Below are positions 18,830 through 28,440 of a DNA stretch of 48,697 nucleotides, one piece after another; position 1 is the stretch's first letter, and the number at the start of each line of letters is the position of its first letter. Where the stretch lies: assembly GCA_017599285.1 (NCBI GenBank), contig JAGFXX010000002.1, forward strand, positions 1-48,697. Direction: 5' to 3'. A model generated the notes under the pieces. That model did no database searches, was not told the origin of the DNA, and worked only from the letters and a program-made list of their open reading frames with translations. A program made the translations under genes and the position numbers. This DNA comes from Cereibacter azotoformans (GTDB lineage Bacteria; Pseudomonadota; Alphaproteobacteria; Rhodobacterales; Rhodobacteraceae).

Positions 18830-19025
18830 ATGAAGCACCGCCCCCGTCCTCCCGAGCAGACCGATCTCTTCCGGCCGCGCCTCATCGACATGATCGACCT
18901 GCGTCATGAGCTGGTCGCGCTGGAGGCGCTGATCGACTGGGAGTTCTTCGAGCGCGAATGGGCAGGGTCCTTCCCGTCCACTACGGGTCGTCCACTACGG
19001 GTCGTCCGGCGACGTCGCCGCGGCT
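18830..19025 (+). pseudogene. IS5-family transposase, N-terminal remnant
   Basis: From ATG 18830 the protein reads MKHRPRPPEQTDLFRPRLID then MIDLRHELVALEALIDWEFF, and on to EREWAGSFPSTTGRP. This is the recognisable N-terminus of IS5-group transposases. A 14-bp tandem duplication (18977-18990 and 18991-19004) shifts the frame just after the GRP motif, and the IS5-like protein ends about 20 codons later. The catalytic DDE region is absent. Confidence 0.7.
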
Positions 19026-19293
19026 GGTCGCTACACGATCTGCCCGAACATGACATACATGACCAAAAACGGGAATCTCCATCTGGTGAGCAACGATCAG
19101 CCTGCCATGGCCTAGTAGGAGGCACATTATCACGGAGGCCGCGAGCCTCATCCAGGTTGCGGCCAACCGGATCGACGTTGTGAAAATGGTCCACGCCAGC
19201 CGCCAGGTCCCGAGGCGAAAGACGTGCTGCGTCCCAATGACCGTCCGCTATGCTGGAGAAGCGGCCCTTAACTTCAGCAAGTTGCGTCTTCAT
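18904..19293 (-). CDS. Truncated hypothetical protein
   Basis: ATG 19293 has a near-perfect ribosome site (AAGGAGG, 6 nt upstream) and opens MKTQLAEVKGRFSSIADGHW. Past about residue 60 the composition becomes Arg/Ser-rich, where the frame runs antisense into the IS5 remnant, so only the start looks genuine. It was probably a gene cut by the IS5 element. No family is recognised. Confidence 0.35.
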   Translation of the reverse strand: MKTQLAEVKGRFSSIADGHWDAARLSPRDLAAGVDHFHNVDPVGRNLDEARGLRDNVPPTRPWQADRCSPDGDSRFWSCMSCSGRSCSDQPRRRRRTTRSGRPVVDGKDPAHSRSKNSQSISASSATSS

Positions 19294-19326
19294 TGGCTGC
19301 CTCCTTAGACCGGGCAGCCGCATTGC

Positions 19327-20541
19327 ATGTGTCATCTAATTGTTTTAATGTTCTTGTTTCCAGAGCAGGCCCGCGTCGCCCTAGCCGGAGCCGTGGGTGA
19401 CGTGATCAAAAAGATGCCTAATATGAAAATTAGAATAGAGAAAATAAACGGAAATTCGGCTATCAAGAGTTTTTTGAACCCCGAGATAGCCGGTCACGCA
19501 TCGAATGGTAAGGTGACCCTATCGGGGTGGGCGTATTCTGCGGCAGGGGTGGTGCGGGATGTCGTTGTCAAATCAAACGGAACGATCTTTAAGACTGGTA
19601 TAAACATCTTCCGCCAAGATGTTGAACGGCATCTGCAAAAAATGAATTTCAGTAATATCAGTCAGCCTTTGGGGTATAAATTCGACTTTCTGTTCACGGC
19701 CGGGATGGAACTGGGTTATGAGGTTAATGGCACATGTGAGTGGATCTACCGACTACATGCCAATGACCTAGTTGAGTTCCGCCAGTTCGATAGCATAACT
19801 GATCTGCTTGATACAGCAGAGGGCGTGTGTGGAAATGTGTATTTCCACAATGCGGACGATTGGTCGAAAATCATTGTCATGTTTAACGGCGCTCTGACCC
19901 CGGGTAAGGTGGCCGCAGAAAAAGCAATTTTTCAGCGTTGGAGTTGGGCCAAGCATTTCAAACATCCGGTTGCTGTGATCGCAGACCCACTTACGATCGA
20001 TAAGAACCCAATCCACCTGGGCTGGTATTTGGGGGCTACCGGCCGAAATGCCCTGCCGGAAATGGTTGGACCGCTGCTTGCCTCAATACGAGAAAAGTCA
20101 CCGGACAGCAAAATCGTCGCATTTGGCAGCTCCGGTGGTGGGTTCGCGGCTATCGGCGGCACTTTGCTTGGGCTTTTCGATGAAGCGATTGCGATCAATC
20201 CGCAAGTTGATGTCCTAAAATTCGAAGTTCGCGATGCGGTGGATAGATTTATGAAGAAGCGCGGTGGAATGCCCTGCGATTCCGATTTGAAGTCCTACAA
20301 ATTTTCTCGCATTAAAGCGTGTGGGAAAATCCGATACGTTCAGAACCGTTCCGACCACCACCACTTCGAAATACATTATAGGCCGTTCCGCAACCTCTGT
20401 CTGGCATCTGATATGGTCGATAAAATTTCATTCACCGAATATGATGATGAGAAGGCGGGCCACATGCCGCCGCACTTGCCTGCATTGACAAAAATAGTGG
20501 GAGAGCCGTTCTCAATCCTGCTTAAGAAGCCAACAGCGTAA
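19327..20541 (+). CDS. Alpha/beta-hydrolase-fold protein, Asp2-like, surface-glycan associated
   Basis: Up to 404 residues, in DNA visibly more AT-rich than the rest of the plasmid. The N-terminal part has a beta-sandwich-like segment (GHASNGKVTLSGWAYSAAGV). The C-terminal part has a nucleophile-elbow motif, IVAFGSSGGGFAAIGG, then FDEAIAINPQVDV, and a late histidine region (RSDHHHFEIHY), consistent with a Ser-His hydrolase fold as in Asp2-like proteins that modify glycans. The start is uncertain: 19327, 19348, GTG 19402 or ATG 19423 are possible and none has a strong ribosome site. Its neighbours across the IS block are a sulfotransferase and a glycosyltransferase. It was probably acquired horizontally. 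Confidence 0.6.
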   Translation: MCHLIVLMFLFPEQARVALAGAVGDVIKKMPNMKIRIEKINGNSAIKSFLNPEIAGHASNGKVTLSGWAYSAAGVVRDVVVKSNGTIFKTGINIFRQDVERHLQKMNFSNISQPLGYKFDFLFTAGMELGYEVNGTCEWIYRLHANDLVEFRQFDSITDLLDTAEGVCGNVYFHNADDWSKIIVMFNGALTPGKVAAEKAIFQRWSWAKHFKHPVAVIADPLTIDKNPIHLGWYLGATGRNALPEMVGPLLASIREKSPDSKIVAFGSSGGGFAAIGGTLLGLFDEAIAINPQVDVLKFEVRDAVDRFMKKRGGMPCDSDLKSYKFSRIKACGKIRYVQNRSDHHHFEIHYRPFRNLCLASDMVDKISFTEYDDEKAGHMPPHLPALTKIVGEPFSILLKKPTA

Positions 20542-20786
20542 ATTGCGTTTGCCGTGGCAGGAATTCCTGCGGGGGCGCTCACATTATCAACGTTAAAAGG
20601 ATGCTTGAACGGCAGAGGTTGGATAAACCCAAGTTCGACAAAATCCACCCGGGACTGGCGCGATTCCGGCGGGCTGTTCGAGTCGTTTCAATGGGTTGGC
20701 CGTCAGCACGCCGAGGTTTCATGTAGTTACATGGAGCGCAGCTAAAAGTTCTTGCTTAGAAGGCGCAATGCTGCGATTTCGTAGGG

Positions 20787-21078
20787 ATGTTCATTCGCAT
20801 CACCGAAAATGGCGGCCGGCGCTACCTCCAGATCATGGAGTCCTACCGTAACGACGCCGGCAAGCCGCGCAGCCGCGTGATCGCGAACCTCGGGCGCATC
20901 GACGACAGACCGGACGGCCATCTCGACTCCCTGATCCGGGGGCTGTGCAAGGTCACGGGGCGCGATGCGCCGGAGGCCCTCAGGATCGAGCAGGAGCCCG
21001 GCCGCGCCTTCGGCGACGTCTTCGCCCTCCACGAGCTGTGGAAGGACCTCGGCTTCGACCGCGCGCTGGCGCGGGCAC
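20787..21078 (+). pseudogene. IS1634-type transposase of copy A, 5' fragment
   Basis: It encodes MFIRITENGGRRYLQIMESY and the next residues, identical to the intact transposases, and breaks off after about 97 codons where copy B inserted. The rest of the gene is at 22970-24324. Confidence 0.9.
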
Positions 21079-22963
21079 CCCAAGTTCGACAGCAAAACCG
21101 CTAAGCAATTGATGTCATTATGGCGGAATGAGCCATTATGTGACTACACGGCGTTCGTCAGAGGGGTTTTGGCAGGTTCAGGGTGTCGAAGAGTTCCATC
21201 TGTTGAGGCGTTGTCACAGAGAGCCCATTGACCGTGCGCTCACCGATTTTCGCGCGGTGGCGCTGGATGCGAGCGAGGAGATCGAGCGCGGTGCGGGGGC
21301 TGGCCGTGTGGCCCTTGGCCTTCAGGCGCATGCGCATGACGCGATAGAGCACGAGCGCCAGGAAGCAGATCAGCGCGTGGGCGCGGATGCGATCGGGCAG
21401 GCGGTGGTGGACCGGGGCGATCTCGATGTCGGACTTCAGCACCCGGAAGCCGCGCTCGATGTCGGCCAGCGCCTTGTAGCGCGCGACGGCCTCGGCCGGC
21501 GTCAGGTCGGGAGCATTCGTCAGCAGCGCGAGCTTGCCGTCGAAGAGCTCGGCCTCGTGGATGGCGGTCTCGTCCAGCGACCAGCTGAAGCGGTCGGCGG
21601 TGAAGTCGGCCCTGAGGAAGCGGGTGAGTTCGGCCTCGGCGACCGCGCGGGTGAAGCGGCTGTAGGCACCACGGTCGGAGGCCCGCCGGCCCCGGTCGCT
21701 TTGCCCCGCGTCTTGTGCATTCAGCTTGCCGACCATGCGCTCGGCCATGACCTCAAGTTCGGCGATGCGGGCTCGGCGCTTCTCGGACTGCTCGGCCGCG
21801 CGCAGCGGATCGTGGGCCACGATCAGCCGGTGACCCGCGAAGCGAGCCTCGGAGAGGCCCGTCTTGTCGAAGGCAAGGCCGCGGAAAGTCTCGACGAGCT
21901 CGCCGTAGCGGCGGGCGGGGACGGCCAGGATGAACTCGAGCTTCCGCCCTCCTTGATCGGCGAGCGTGGTCAGCGTGTCGATGTTGTCGAGGCTCAGGAG
22001 CCCACGGTCGGCGACCAGCACGACCCGCTCGACCGGGAAACGCTGCAGGACGGTGGTCAGCATGGCCTGCAGCGTCTTGGTCTCCGCGACGTTGCCGGGG
22101 TGGACGGTGTGCATGAGCGGAAGGCCTTCCGCCGTCTGCACGACGCCCAGCACGAACTGGCGGGCAATGCCGCCCTTCTCCTTGTTCATGCCGTACGCGC
22201 GGAGATCATCCTCTATCTCCGCCTCGCCGTGGATGCGCACGGTGGTCAGGTCGTAGAACACCACCGCCAGATCCCGGTCGACCAGCGGCCGGATCTGTTT
22301 CGCCAACTCGATCTCGACCCGCTCCGCATGGTCCATCAGCGCGTCCATCGCGCGCAGCAGATGCTGATGCGTCACCGTTTCGGGCATGGCCGGCATCGCC
22401 ACCGTCTCCAGCCAGCGCAGGCAGCCGAGCTTCGAGTCCGGTTCGCACAACCGATTGAAAACCATGGCCCTGACGAGCGCCTCCACATCAAGCTGCCGCT
22501 TGCCCGACCGCAGTGCCCGCGCCAGCGCGCGGTCGAAGCCGAGGTCCTTCCACAGCTCGTGGAGGGCGAAGACGTCGCCGAAGGCGCGGCCGGGCTCCTG
22601 CTCGATCCTGAGGGCCTCCGGCGCATCGCGCCCCGTGACCTTGCACAGCCCCCGGATCAGGGAGTCGAGATGGCCGTCCGGTCTGTCGTCGATGCGCCCG
22701 AGGTTCGCGATCACGCGGCTGCGCGGCTTGCCGGCGTCGTTACGGTAGGACTCCATGATCTGGAGGTAGCGCCGGCCGCCATTTTCGGTGATGCGAATGA
22801 ACATCCCTACGAAATCGCAGCATTGCGCCTTCTAAGCAAGAACTTTTAGCTGCGCTCCATGTAACTACATGAAACCTCGGCGTGCTGACGGCCAACCCAT
22901 TGAAACGACTCGAACAGCCCGCCGGAATCGCGCCAGTCCCGGGTGGATTTTGTCGAACTTGGG
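21079..22963 (-). mobile_element. IS1634-type element B, nested in copy A
   Basis: A complete 1,885-bp element in reverse orientation, bounded by CCCAAGTTCGACA ends. The target duplication is GGGCAC at 21073-21078 and 22964-22969, lying inside the transposase gene of copy A. Its transposase has the same amino-acid sequence as copy C. Confidence 0.95.
21158..22804 (-). CDS. IS1634-family transposase (copy B)
   Basis: The 548-residue DDE transposase is complete. The putative catalytic residues are Asp in VVFYDLTTVRIHG, Asp in VLVADRGLLSLDN, and Glu in KALADIERGFRVLKS, the IS4-superfamily pattern. It is identical in protein sequence to the transposase at 24734-26380. The long open frame on its opposite strand is a shadow. 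Confidence 0.93.
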   Translation of the reverse strand: MFIRITENGGRRYLQIMESYRNDAGKPRSRVIANLGRIDDRPDGHLDSLIRGLCKVTGRDAPEALRIEQEPGRAFGDVFALHELWKDLGFDRALARALRSGKRQLDVEALVRAMVFNRLCEPDSKLGCLRWLETVAMPAMPETVTHQHLLRAMDALMDHAERVEIELAKQIRPLVDRDLAVVFYDLTTVRIHGEAEIEDDLRAYGMNKEKGGIARQFVLGVVQTAEGLPLMHTVHPGNVAETKTLQAMLTTVLQRFPVERVVLVADRGLLSLDNIDTLTTLADQGGRKLEFILAVPARRYGELVETFRGLAFDKTGLSEARFAGHRLIVAHDPLRAAEQSEKRRARIAELEVMAERMVGKLNAQDAGQSDRGRRASDRGAYSRFTRAVAEAELTRFLRADFTADRFSWSLDETAIHEAELFDGKLALLTNAPDLTPAEAVARYKALADIERGFRVLKSDIEIAPVHHRLPDRIRAHALICFLALVLYRVMRMRLKAKGHTASPRTALDLLARIQRHRAKIGERTVNGLSVTTPQQMELFDTLNLPKPL

Positions 22964-22969
22964 GGGCAC

Positions 22970-24324
22970 TGCGGTCGGGCAAGCGGCAGCTTGATGTGGA
23001 GGCGCTCGTCAGGGCCATGGTTTTCAATCGGTTGTGCGAACCGGACTCGAAGCTCGGCTGCCTGCGCTGGCTGGAGACGGTGGCGATGCCGGCCATGCCC
23101 GAAACGGTGACGCATCAGCATCTGCTGCGCGCGATGGACGCGCTGATGGACCATGCGGAGCGGGTCGAGATCGAGTTGGCGAAACAGATCCGGCCGCTGG
23201 TCGACCGGGATCTGGCGGTGGTGTTCTACGACCTGACCACCGTGCGCATCCACGGCGAGGCGGAGATAGAGGATGATCTCCGCGCGTACGGCATGAACAA
23301 GGAGAAGGGCGGCATTGCCCGCCAGTTCGTGCTGGGCGTCGTGCAGACGGCGGAAGGCCTTCCGCTCATGCACACCGTCCACCCCGGCAACGTCGCGGAG
23401 ACCAAGACGCTGCAGGCCATGCTGACCACCGTCCTGCAGCGTTTCCCGGTCGAGCGGGTCGTGCTGGTCGCCGACCGTGGGCTCCTGAGCCTCGACAACA
23501 TCGACACGCTGACCACGCTCGCCGATCAAGGAGGGCGGAAGCTCGAGTTCATCCTGGCCGTCCCCGCCCGCCGCTACGGCGAGCTCGTCGAGACTTTCCG
23601 CGGCCTTGCCTTCGACAAGACGGGCCTCTCCGAGGCTCGCTTCGCGGGTCACCGGCTGATCGTGGCCCACGATCCGCTGCGCGCGGCCGAGCAGTCCGAG
23701 AAGCGCCGAGCCCGCATCGCCGAACTTGAGGTCATGGCCGAGCGCATGGTCGGCAAGCTGAATGCACAAGACGCGGGGCAAAGCGACCGGGGCCGGCGGG
23801 CCTCCGACCGTGGTGCCTACAGCCGCTTCACCCGCGCGGTCGCCGAGGCCGAACTCACCCGCTTCCTCAGGGCCGACTTCACCGCCGACCGCTTCAGCTG
23901 GTCGCTGGACGAGACCGCCATCCACGAGGCCGAGCTCTTCGACGGCAAGCTCGCGCTGCTGACGAATGCTCCCGACCTGACGCCGGCCGAGGCCGTCGCG
24001 CGCTACAAGGCGCTGGCCGACATCGAGCGCGGCTTCCGGGTGCTGAAGTCCGACATCGAGATCGCCCCGGTCCACCACCGCCTGCCCGATCGCATCCGCG
24101 CCCACGCGCTGATCTGCTTCCTGGCGCTCGTGCTCTATCGCGTCATGCGCATGCGCCTGAAGGCCAAGGGCCACACGGCCAGCCCCCGCACCGCGCTCGA
24201 TCTCCTCGCTCGCATCCAGCGCCACCGCGCGAAAATCGGTGAGCGCACGGTCAATGGGCTCTCTGTGACAACGCCTCAACAGATGGAACTCTTCGACACC
24301 CTGAACCTGCCAAAACCCCTCTGA
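22970..24324 (+). pseudogene. IS1634-type transposase of copy A, 3' fragment
   Basis: It continues the copy A gene after copy B and carries all three DDE motifs but lacks the first ~97 codons. A fused frame begins at 22882 inside copy B and could in principle give a hybrid 480-residue product, but it is probably inactive. Confidence 0.88.
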
Positions 24325-24409
24325 CGAACGCCGTGTAGTCACATAATGGCTCATTCCGCCATAATGACATCAATTGCTTAGCGGTTTTGCTGTCGAACTT
24401 GGGGATAAA

Positions 24410-24574
24410 CGACCATACACTCACAGCCCGTCCTTTAACACGGTGCTGAACCCGGCTTATTCATTGAACTGGGCGAGAGGCGGTTGCGTGCGCCTGAAGG
24501 CGCTGTGATTCAGGCTGCTAGTCGCAAACCTCGTGCAGCTTCCGACGCACGCATGGGCGACCGGATCCAGGTGG
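24410..24574. other. Short segment between IS copies A and C
   Basis: This 165-bp stretch continues the DNA interrupted by copy A. Joined across the 20622-20627 duplication it gives a short frame beginning MLERQRLDKRPYTHSPSFN, of unknown origin. It is possibly a gene remnant; there is no other feature. Confidence 0.4.
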
Positions 24575-26459
24575 CCCAAGTTCGACAAAATCCACCCGGG
24601 ACTGGCGCGATTCCGGCGGGCTGTTCGAGTCGTTTCAATGGGTTGGCCGTCAGCACGCCGAGGTTTCATGTAGTTACATGGAGCGCAGCTAAAAGTTCTT
24701 GCTTAGAAGGCGCAATGCTGCGATTTCGTAGGGATGTTCATTCGCATCACCGAAAATGGCGGCCGGCGCTACCTCCAGATCATGGAGTCCTACCGTAACG
24801 ACGCCGGCAAGCCGCGCAGCCGCGTGATCGCGAACCTCGGGCGCATCGACGACAGACCGGACGGCCATCTCGACTCCCTGATCCGGGGGCTGTGCAAGGT
24901 CACGGGGCGCGATGCGCCGGAGGCCCTCAGGATCGAGCAGGAGCCCGGCCGCGCCTTCGGCGACGTCTTCGCCCTCCACGAGCTGTGGAAGGACCTCGGC
25001 TTCGACCGCGCGCTGGCGCGGGCACTGCGGTCGGGCAAGCGGCAGCTTGATGTGGAGGCGCTCGTCAGGGCCATGGTTTTCAATCGGTTGTGCGAACCGG
25101 ACTCGAAGCTCGGCTGCCTGCGCTGGCTGGAGACGGTGGCGATGCCGGCCATGCCCGAAACGGTGACGCATCAGCATCTGCTGCGCGCGATGGACGCGCT
25201 GATGGACCATGCGGAGCGGGTCGAGATCGAGTTGGCGAAACAGATCCGGCCGCTGGTCGACCGGGATCTGGCGGTGGTGTTCTACGACCTGACCACCGTG
25301 CGCATCCACGGCGAGGCGGAGATAGAGGATGATCTCCGCGCGTACGGCATGAACAAGGAGAAGGGCGGCATTGCCCGCCAGTTCGTGCTGGGCGTCGTGC
25401 AGACGGCGGAAGGCCTTCCGCTCATGCACACCGTCCACCCCGGCAACGTCGCGGAGACCAAGACGCTGCAGGCCATGCTGACCACCGTCCTGCAGCGTTT
25501 CCCGGTCGAGCGGGTCGTGCTGGTCGCCGACCGTGGGCTCCTGAGCCTCGACAACATCGACACGCTGACCACGCTCGCCGATCAAGGAGGGCGGAAGCTC
25601 GAGTTCATCCTGGCCGTCCCCGCCCGCCGCTACGGCGAGCTCGTCGAGACTTTCCGCGGCCTTGCCTTCGACAAGACGGGCCTCTCCGAGGCTCGCTTCG
25701 CGGGTCACCGGCTGATCGTGGCCCACGATCCGCTGCGCGCGGCCGAGCAGTCCGAGAAGCGCCGAGCCCGCATCGCCGAACTTGAGGTCATGGCCGAGCG
25801 CATGGTCGGCAAGCTGAATGCACAAGACGCGGGGCAAAGCGACCGGGGCCGGCGGGCCTCCGACCGTGGTGCCTACAGCCGCTTCACCCGCGCGGTCGCC
25901 GAGGCCGAACTCACCCGCTTCCTCAGGGCCGACTTCACCGCCGACCGCTTCAGCTGGTCGCTGGACGAGACCGCCATCCACGAGGCCGAGCTCTTCGACG
26001 GCAAGCTCGCGCTGCTGACGAATGCTCCCGACCTGACGCCGGCCGAGGCCGTCGCGCGCTACAAGGCGCTGGCCGACATCGAGCGCGGCTTCCGGGTGCT
26101 GAAGTCCGACATCGAGATCGCCCCGGTCCACCACCGCCTGCCCGATCGCATCCGCGCCCACGCGCTGATCTGCTTCCTGGCGCTCGTGCTCTATCGCGTC
26201 ATGCGCATGCGCCTGAAGGCCAAGGGCCACACGGCCAGCCCCCGCACCGCGCTCGATCTCCTCGCTCGCATCCAGCGCCACCGCGCGAAAATCGGTGAGC
26301 GCACGGTCAATGGGCTCTCTGTGACAACGCCTCAACAGATGGAACTCTTCGACACCCTGAACCTGCCAAAACCCCTCTGACGAACGCCGTGTAGTCACAT
26401 AATGGCTCATTCCGCCATAATGACATCAATTGCTTAGCGGTTTTGCTGTCGAACTTGGG
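24575..26459 (+). mobile_element. IS1634-type element C, intact
   Basis: The 1,885-bp element has CCCAAGTTCGACA terminal repeats and a 6-bp duplication AGGTGG (24569-24574 and 26460-26465). It is in direct orientation relative to copy A and opposite to copy B. Confidence 0.95.
24734..26380 (+). CDS. IS1634-family transposase (copy C)
   Basis: A complete 548-residue transposase with the same catalytic motifs as described for copy B. It is the only uninterrupted plus-strand copy and, with copy B, is probably active. Identity between copies points to recent movement. Confidence 0.93.
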   Translation: MFIRITENGGRRYLQIMESYRNDAGKPRSRVIANLGRIDDRPDGHLDSLIRGLCKVTGRDAPEALRIEQEPGRAFGDVFALHELWKDLGFDRALARALRSGKRQLDVEALVRAMVFNRLCEPDSKLGCLRWLETVAMPAMPETVTHQHLLRAMDALMDHAERVEIELAKQIRPLVDRDLAVVFYDLTTVRIHGEAEIEDDLRAYGMNKEKGGIARQFVLGVVQTAEGLPLMHTVHPGNVAETKTLQAMLTTVLQRFPVERVVLVADRGLLSLDNIDTLTTLADQGGRKLEFILAVPARRYGELVETFRGLAFDKTGLSEARFAGHRLIVAHDPLRAAEQSEKRRARIAELEVMAERMVGKLNAQDAGQSDRGRRASDRGAYSRFTRAVAEAELTRFLRADFTADRFSWSLDETAIHEAELFDGKLALLTNAPDLTPAEAVARYKALADIERGFRVLKSDIEIAPVHHRLPDRIRAHALICFLALVLYRVMRMRLKAKGHTASPRTALDLLARIQRHRAKIGERTVNGLSVTTPQQMELFDTLNLPKPL

Positions 26460-26607
26460 AGGTGGCCCCGCAGACCACCCGCCGGAAATCAATCAGGCCA
26501 AGACGGCACCTCGTGAATCTGGATACCGCCTGTCGGTGTCCATGGCGTGTCCCGCTACACTGGAGCCTATGAGCGACTATACATCATGCGCAAGCGGTCG
26601 TCTGATG

Positions 26608-28398
26608 TCATCTGCTGCCCCTGATCAACTGGCCTACGGCCCGGACAGGCGCGGTAACCCGCCACGATGTGCTGGATCTGTATTCCTGATGCAGCCTTTC
26701 GATCATGTGGAACGCTTTTTCCTGTTCCTGGCCGAGTTGCTCCCTTGTCGCGCTGAGTTCATTATCGTGAGAGGCGATTTTATCGTTGGCCTCCCTAATA
26801 ATCTTCTCGTGTTCGGAAATCCGCGCGGTGAGGGTTCCGACCTCGTCGTGGAGAGCGCGCGCGCGTTTTTCCGCCGCGGCGACCGCATTGTCCTTTTCGC
26901 CCTTTAATGCGGCAAGCTCGCTATTAAGCCTTACTAGGGCTCTTCCCTGCTCGATAGTCGTATCTGCGAACGCACTGAGTTCCGTGTTGAGTGTCCGTAT
27001 CCTGTCTTCGGCTTCGATCCGGGTTATTTCGGCTAATTTACGGTTTTCCCGCAGGGCCGCTTCGTCCAGCGCGTTCTTTTCTTCAAGCGCGACATATCGC
27101 CCGTGAATATCTACGAAACGTTGTTCGGCTTCCTGGAGCGCCGCCGCCGCCGCTGCGAGTTTTTCCTGAAACTCCGCCGACACCAACTCCTTTTCCGCCC
27201 TGAGCTGCATTAGCCGATCACCGGTCTGTCGCAATTCTTCCCGAAGCAATGCGTCCTGAGCGCGGAGCGTCTCGCGATCCTGTTCGAGCCGGTCGCGCTC
27301 CTCGCGGAGCGCGACGATACGGGCTTTCTGATCCTGGATTTCCGCCTCGCGCTCGGCATCACGCGCGGCCAGCCTGGCGTGCGCATTCCGGAGCGTGTCG
27401 AGTTCCGCCTGCCGAGCCGCAATTTCTTCCTCGCGCTCCTTCAGTTCGCGATCGAGAGCCTCCAGTTTCTCCTCACTTCCACGTGCTTTCCTGCATTTGG
27501 CAGCAAGCCCAATCACCGAACCTCCAAACAACGCTGCCGAAGTTTCGAACTCAGAGGCAATGCGGATTAAAGTTTCACGGCCCTCGTCATCCTCTCCATC
27601 CCGGGTCCAACGCTCCATCACCTTCAGGCAGTCCTTCACCCGTTCCGGCACGGAAGCATCGTTCATCAGATCTTCGATGGAGGAATCATGATGGCGCAGG
27701 CCCCGGTCGATCATGTCGCGCACTCTGTCATCGCGCGCATTCCTCGCCACCGGCCAGGAGAATCCGAAGACCTTCTCGGCTCTGTCCGAGAATTCGGTCC
27801 AGTTCGACAGCAGCCGCGCATAGCTGGTGAAAATCCGCGGCAGGCCCCTGCTGCCCGCCTCGGCATCGAGGACGTGACGCAGCCACGCAAGCATGCCGAG
27901 TTCCGGTTCGACCTCCACCCCTTTCCGGGCTGCGAGGGACTGCAAGACCTCTTGGGGATTGCGATGTGTGTGGATGCAGACTGGGGCGTAGCCGGCTTCC
28001 ACCAGTGCCTCGCGCCAGAGCGGCATCAGGCGACATATGCGGGGGTCCTTGAGGTAGATCAGAGAGGCGCTACCGTATTCCGCGGCCATGGTTTCGGCGA
28101 TACGTTCACGGAACTCGACGAAGCGGGGGGAGTTCTGCCAGCCTTGTTCGAATGGCCGCCAATCATCCCAACGTGAGCCCAGCGTGGCTAGGATCGAATC
28201 GTTCAGCTTCATGAACTCGGAGGATTCGAAATAGCCCTTCGGGTTGGATGGCGTCGCCTTCAGTTGAGTCTTGGCCCCTTGGCAACCCAGCCGATCAAGC
28301 ATCCCCCCCAGCATGGACGTGCCGGAGCGATGCATGCCCAGCACAAGCACGGCCACCTTCTGTCCGGATTTCTGTGTGGACCTGCAACTGCTGGTCAT
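26608..28398 (-). CDS. Sulfotransferase-family protein with long coiled coil
   Basis: The protein has 596 residues. The N-terminal sulfotransferase domain has the PAPS-binding loop GMHRSGTS (residues 21-28), RDP-like LKDPRICRLMPLW and HTHRNPQEVLQSL. From about 310 to 560 it is a continuous Glu/Arg-rich coiled coil. The C-terminus has the STSWRVTAPVRAVGQLIRG motif seen at the ends of many surface-polysaccharide enzymes. ATG 28398 is chosen because AAGGGG lies 7 nt before it; an upstream ATG at 28416 is inside the ribosome site. The gene lies 42 bp downstream of the glycosyltransferase gene on the same strand and is probably co-transcribed. It likely acts at the inner membrane in glycan modification or in organising the glycan machinery. 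Confidence 0.8.
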   Translation of the reverse strand: MTSSCRSTQKSGQKVAVLVLGMHRSGTSMLGGMLDRLGCQGAKTQLKATPSNPKGYFESSEFMKLNDSILATLGSRWDDWRPFEQGWQNSPRFVEFRERIAETMAAEYGSASLIYLKDPRICRLMPLWREALVEAGYAPVCIHTHRNPQEVLQSLAARKGVEVEPELGMLAWLRHVLDAEAGSRGLPRIFTSYARLLSNWTEFSDRAEKVFGFSWPVARNARDDRVRDMIDRGLRHHDSSIEDLMNDASVPERVKDCLKVMERWTRDGEDDEGRETLIRIASEFETSAALFGGSVIGLAAKCRKARGSEEKLEALDRELKEREEEIAARQAELDTLRNAHARLAARDAEREAEIQDQKARIVALREERDRLEQDRETLRAQDALLREELRQTGDRLMQLRAEKELVSAEFQEKLAAAAAALQEAEQRFVDIHGRYVALEEKNALDEAALRENRKLAEITRIEAEDRIRTLNTELSAFADTTIEQGRALVRLNSELAALKGEKDNAVAAAEKRARALHDEVGTLTARISEHEKIIREANDKIASHDNELSATREQLGQEQEKAFHMIERLHQEYRSSTSWRVTAPVRAVGQLIRGSR

Positions 28399-28440
28399 CG
28401 TCTTACCCCTTAACATTCAGTGTCTACTAGGAACGTGCGC

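Larger units (their letters stand above)
20628..24403 (+). mobile_element. IS1634-type element A, interrupted by copy B
   Basis: The ends are CCCAAGTTCGACA at 20628 and its complement at 24403. The flanking 6-bp target duplication is GATAAA (20622-20627 and 24404-24409). Its transposase is split at 21078/22970 by an inverted copy of the same element. Removing copy B and one GGGCAC gives 1,885 bp, exactly the length of the intact copies. Confidence 0.92.

Noticed and set aside
21128..22849. Long open frame (573 codons) antisense to the IS1634 transposase, repeated at 24689-26410
   Set aside because: It mirrors the transposase in GC-rich DNA, has a His/Gln/Gly/Arg-rich shadow composition and no known motifs; the opposite strand carries a full DDE transposase.
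20628..26459. Composite transposon formed by IS copies A and C
   Set aside because: Each copy has its own 6-bp target duplication and only 165 bp lies between them; they inserted independently.
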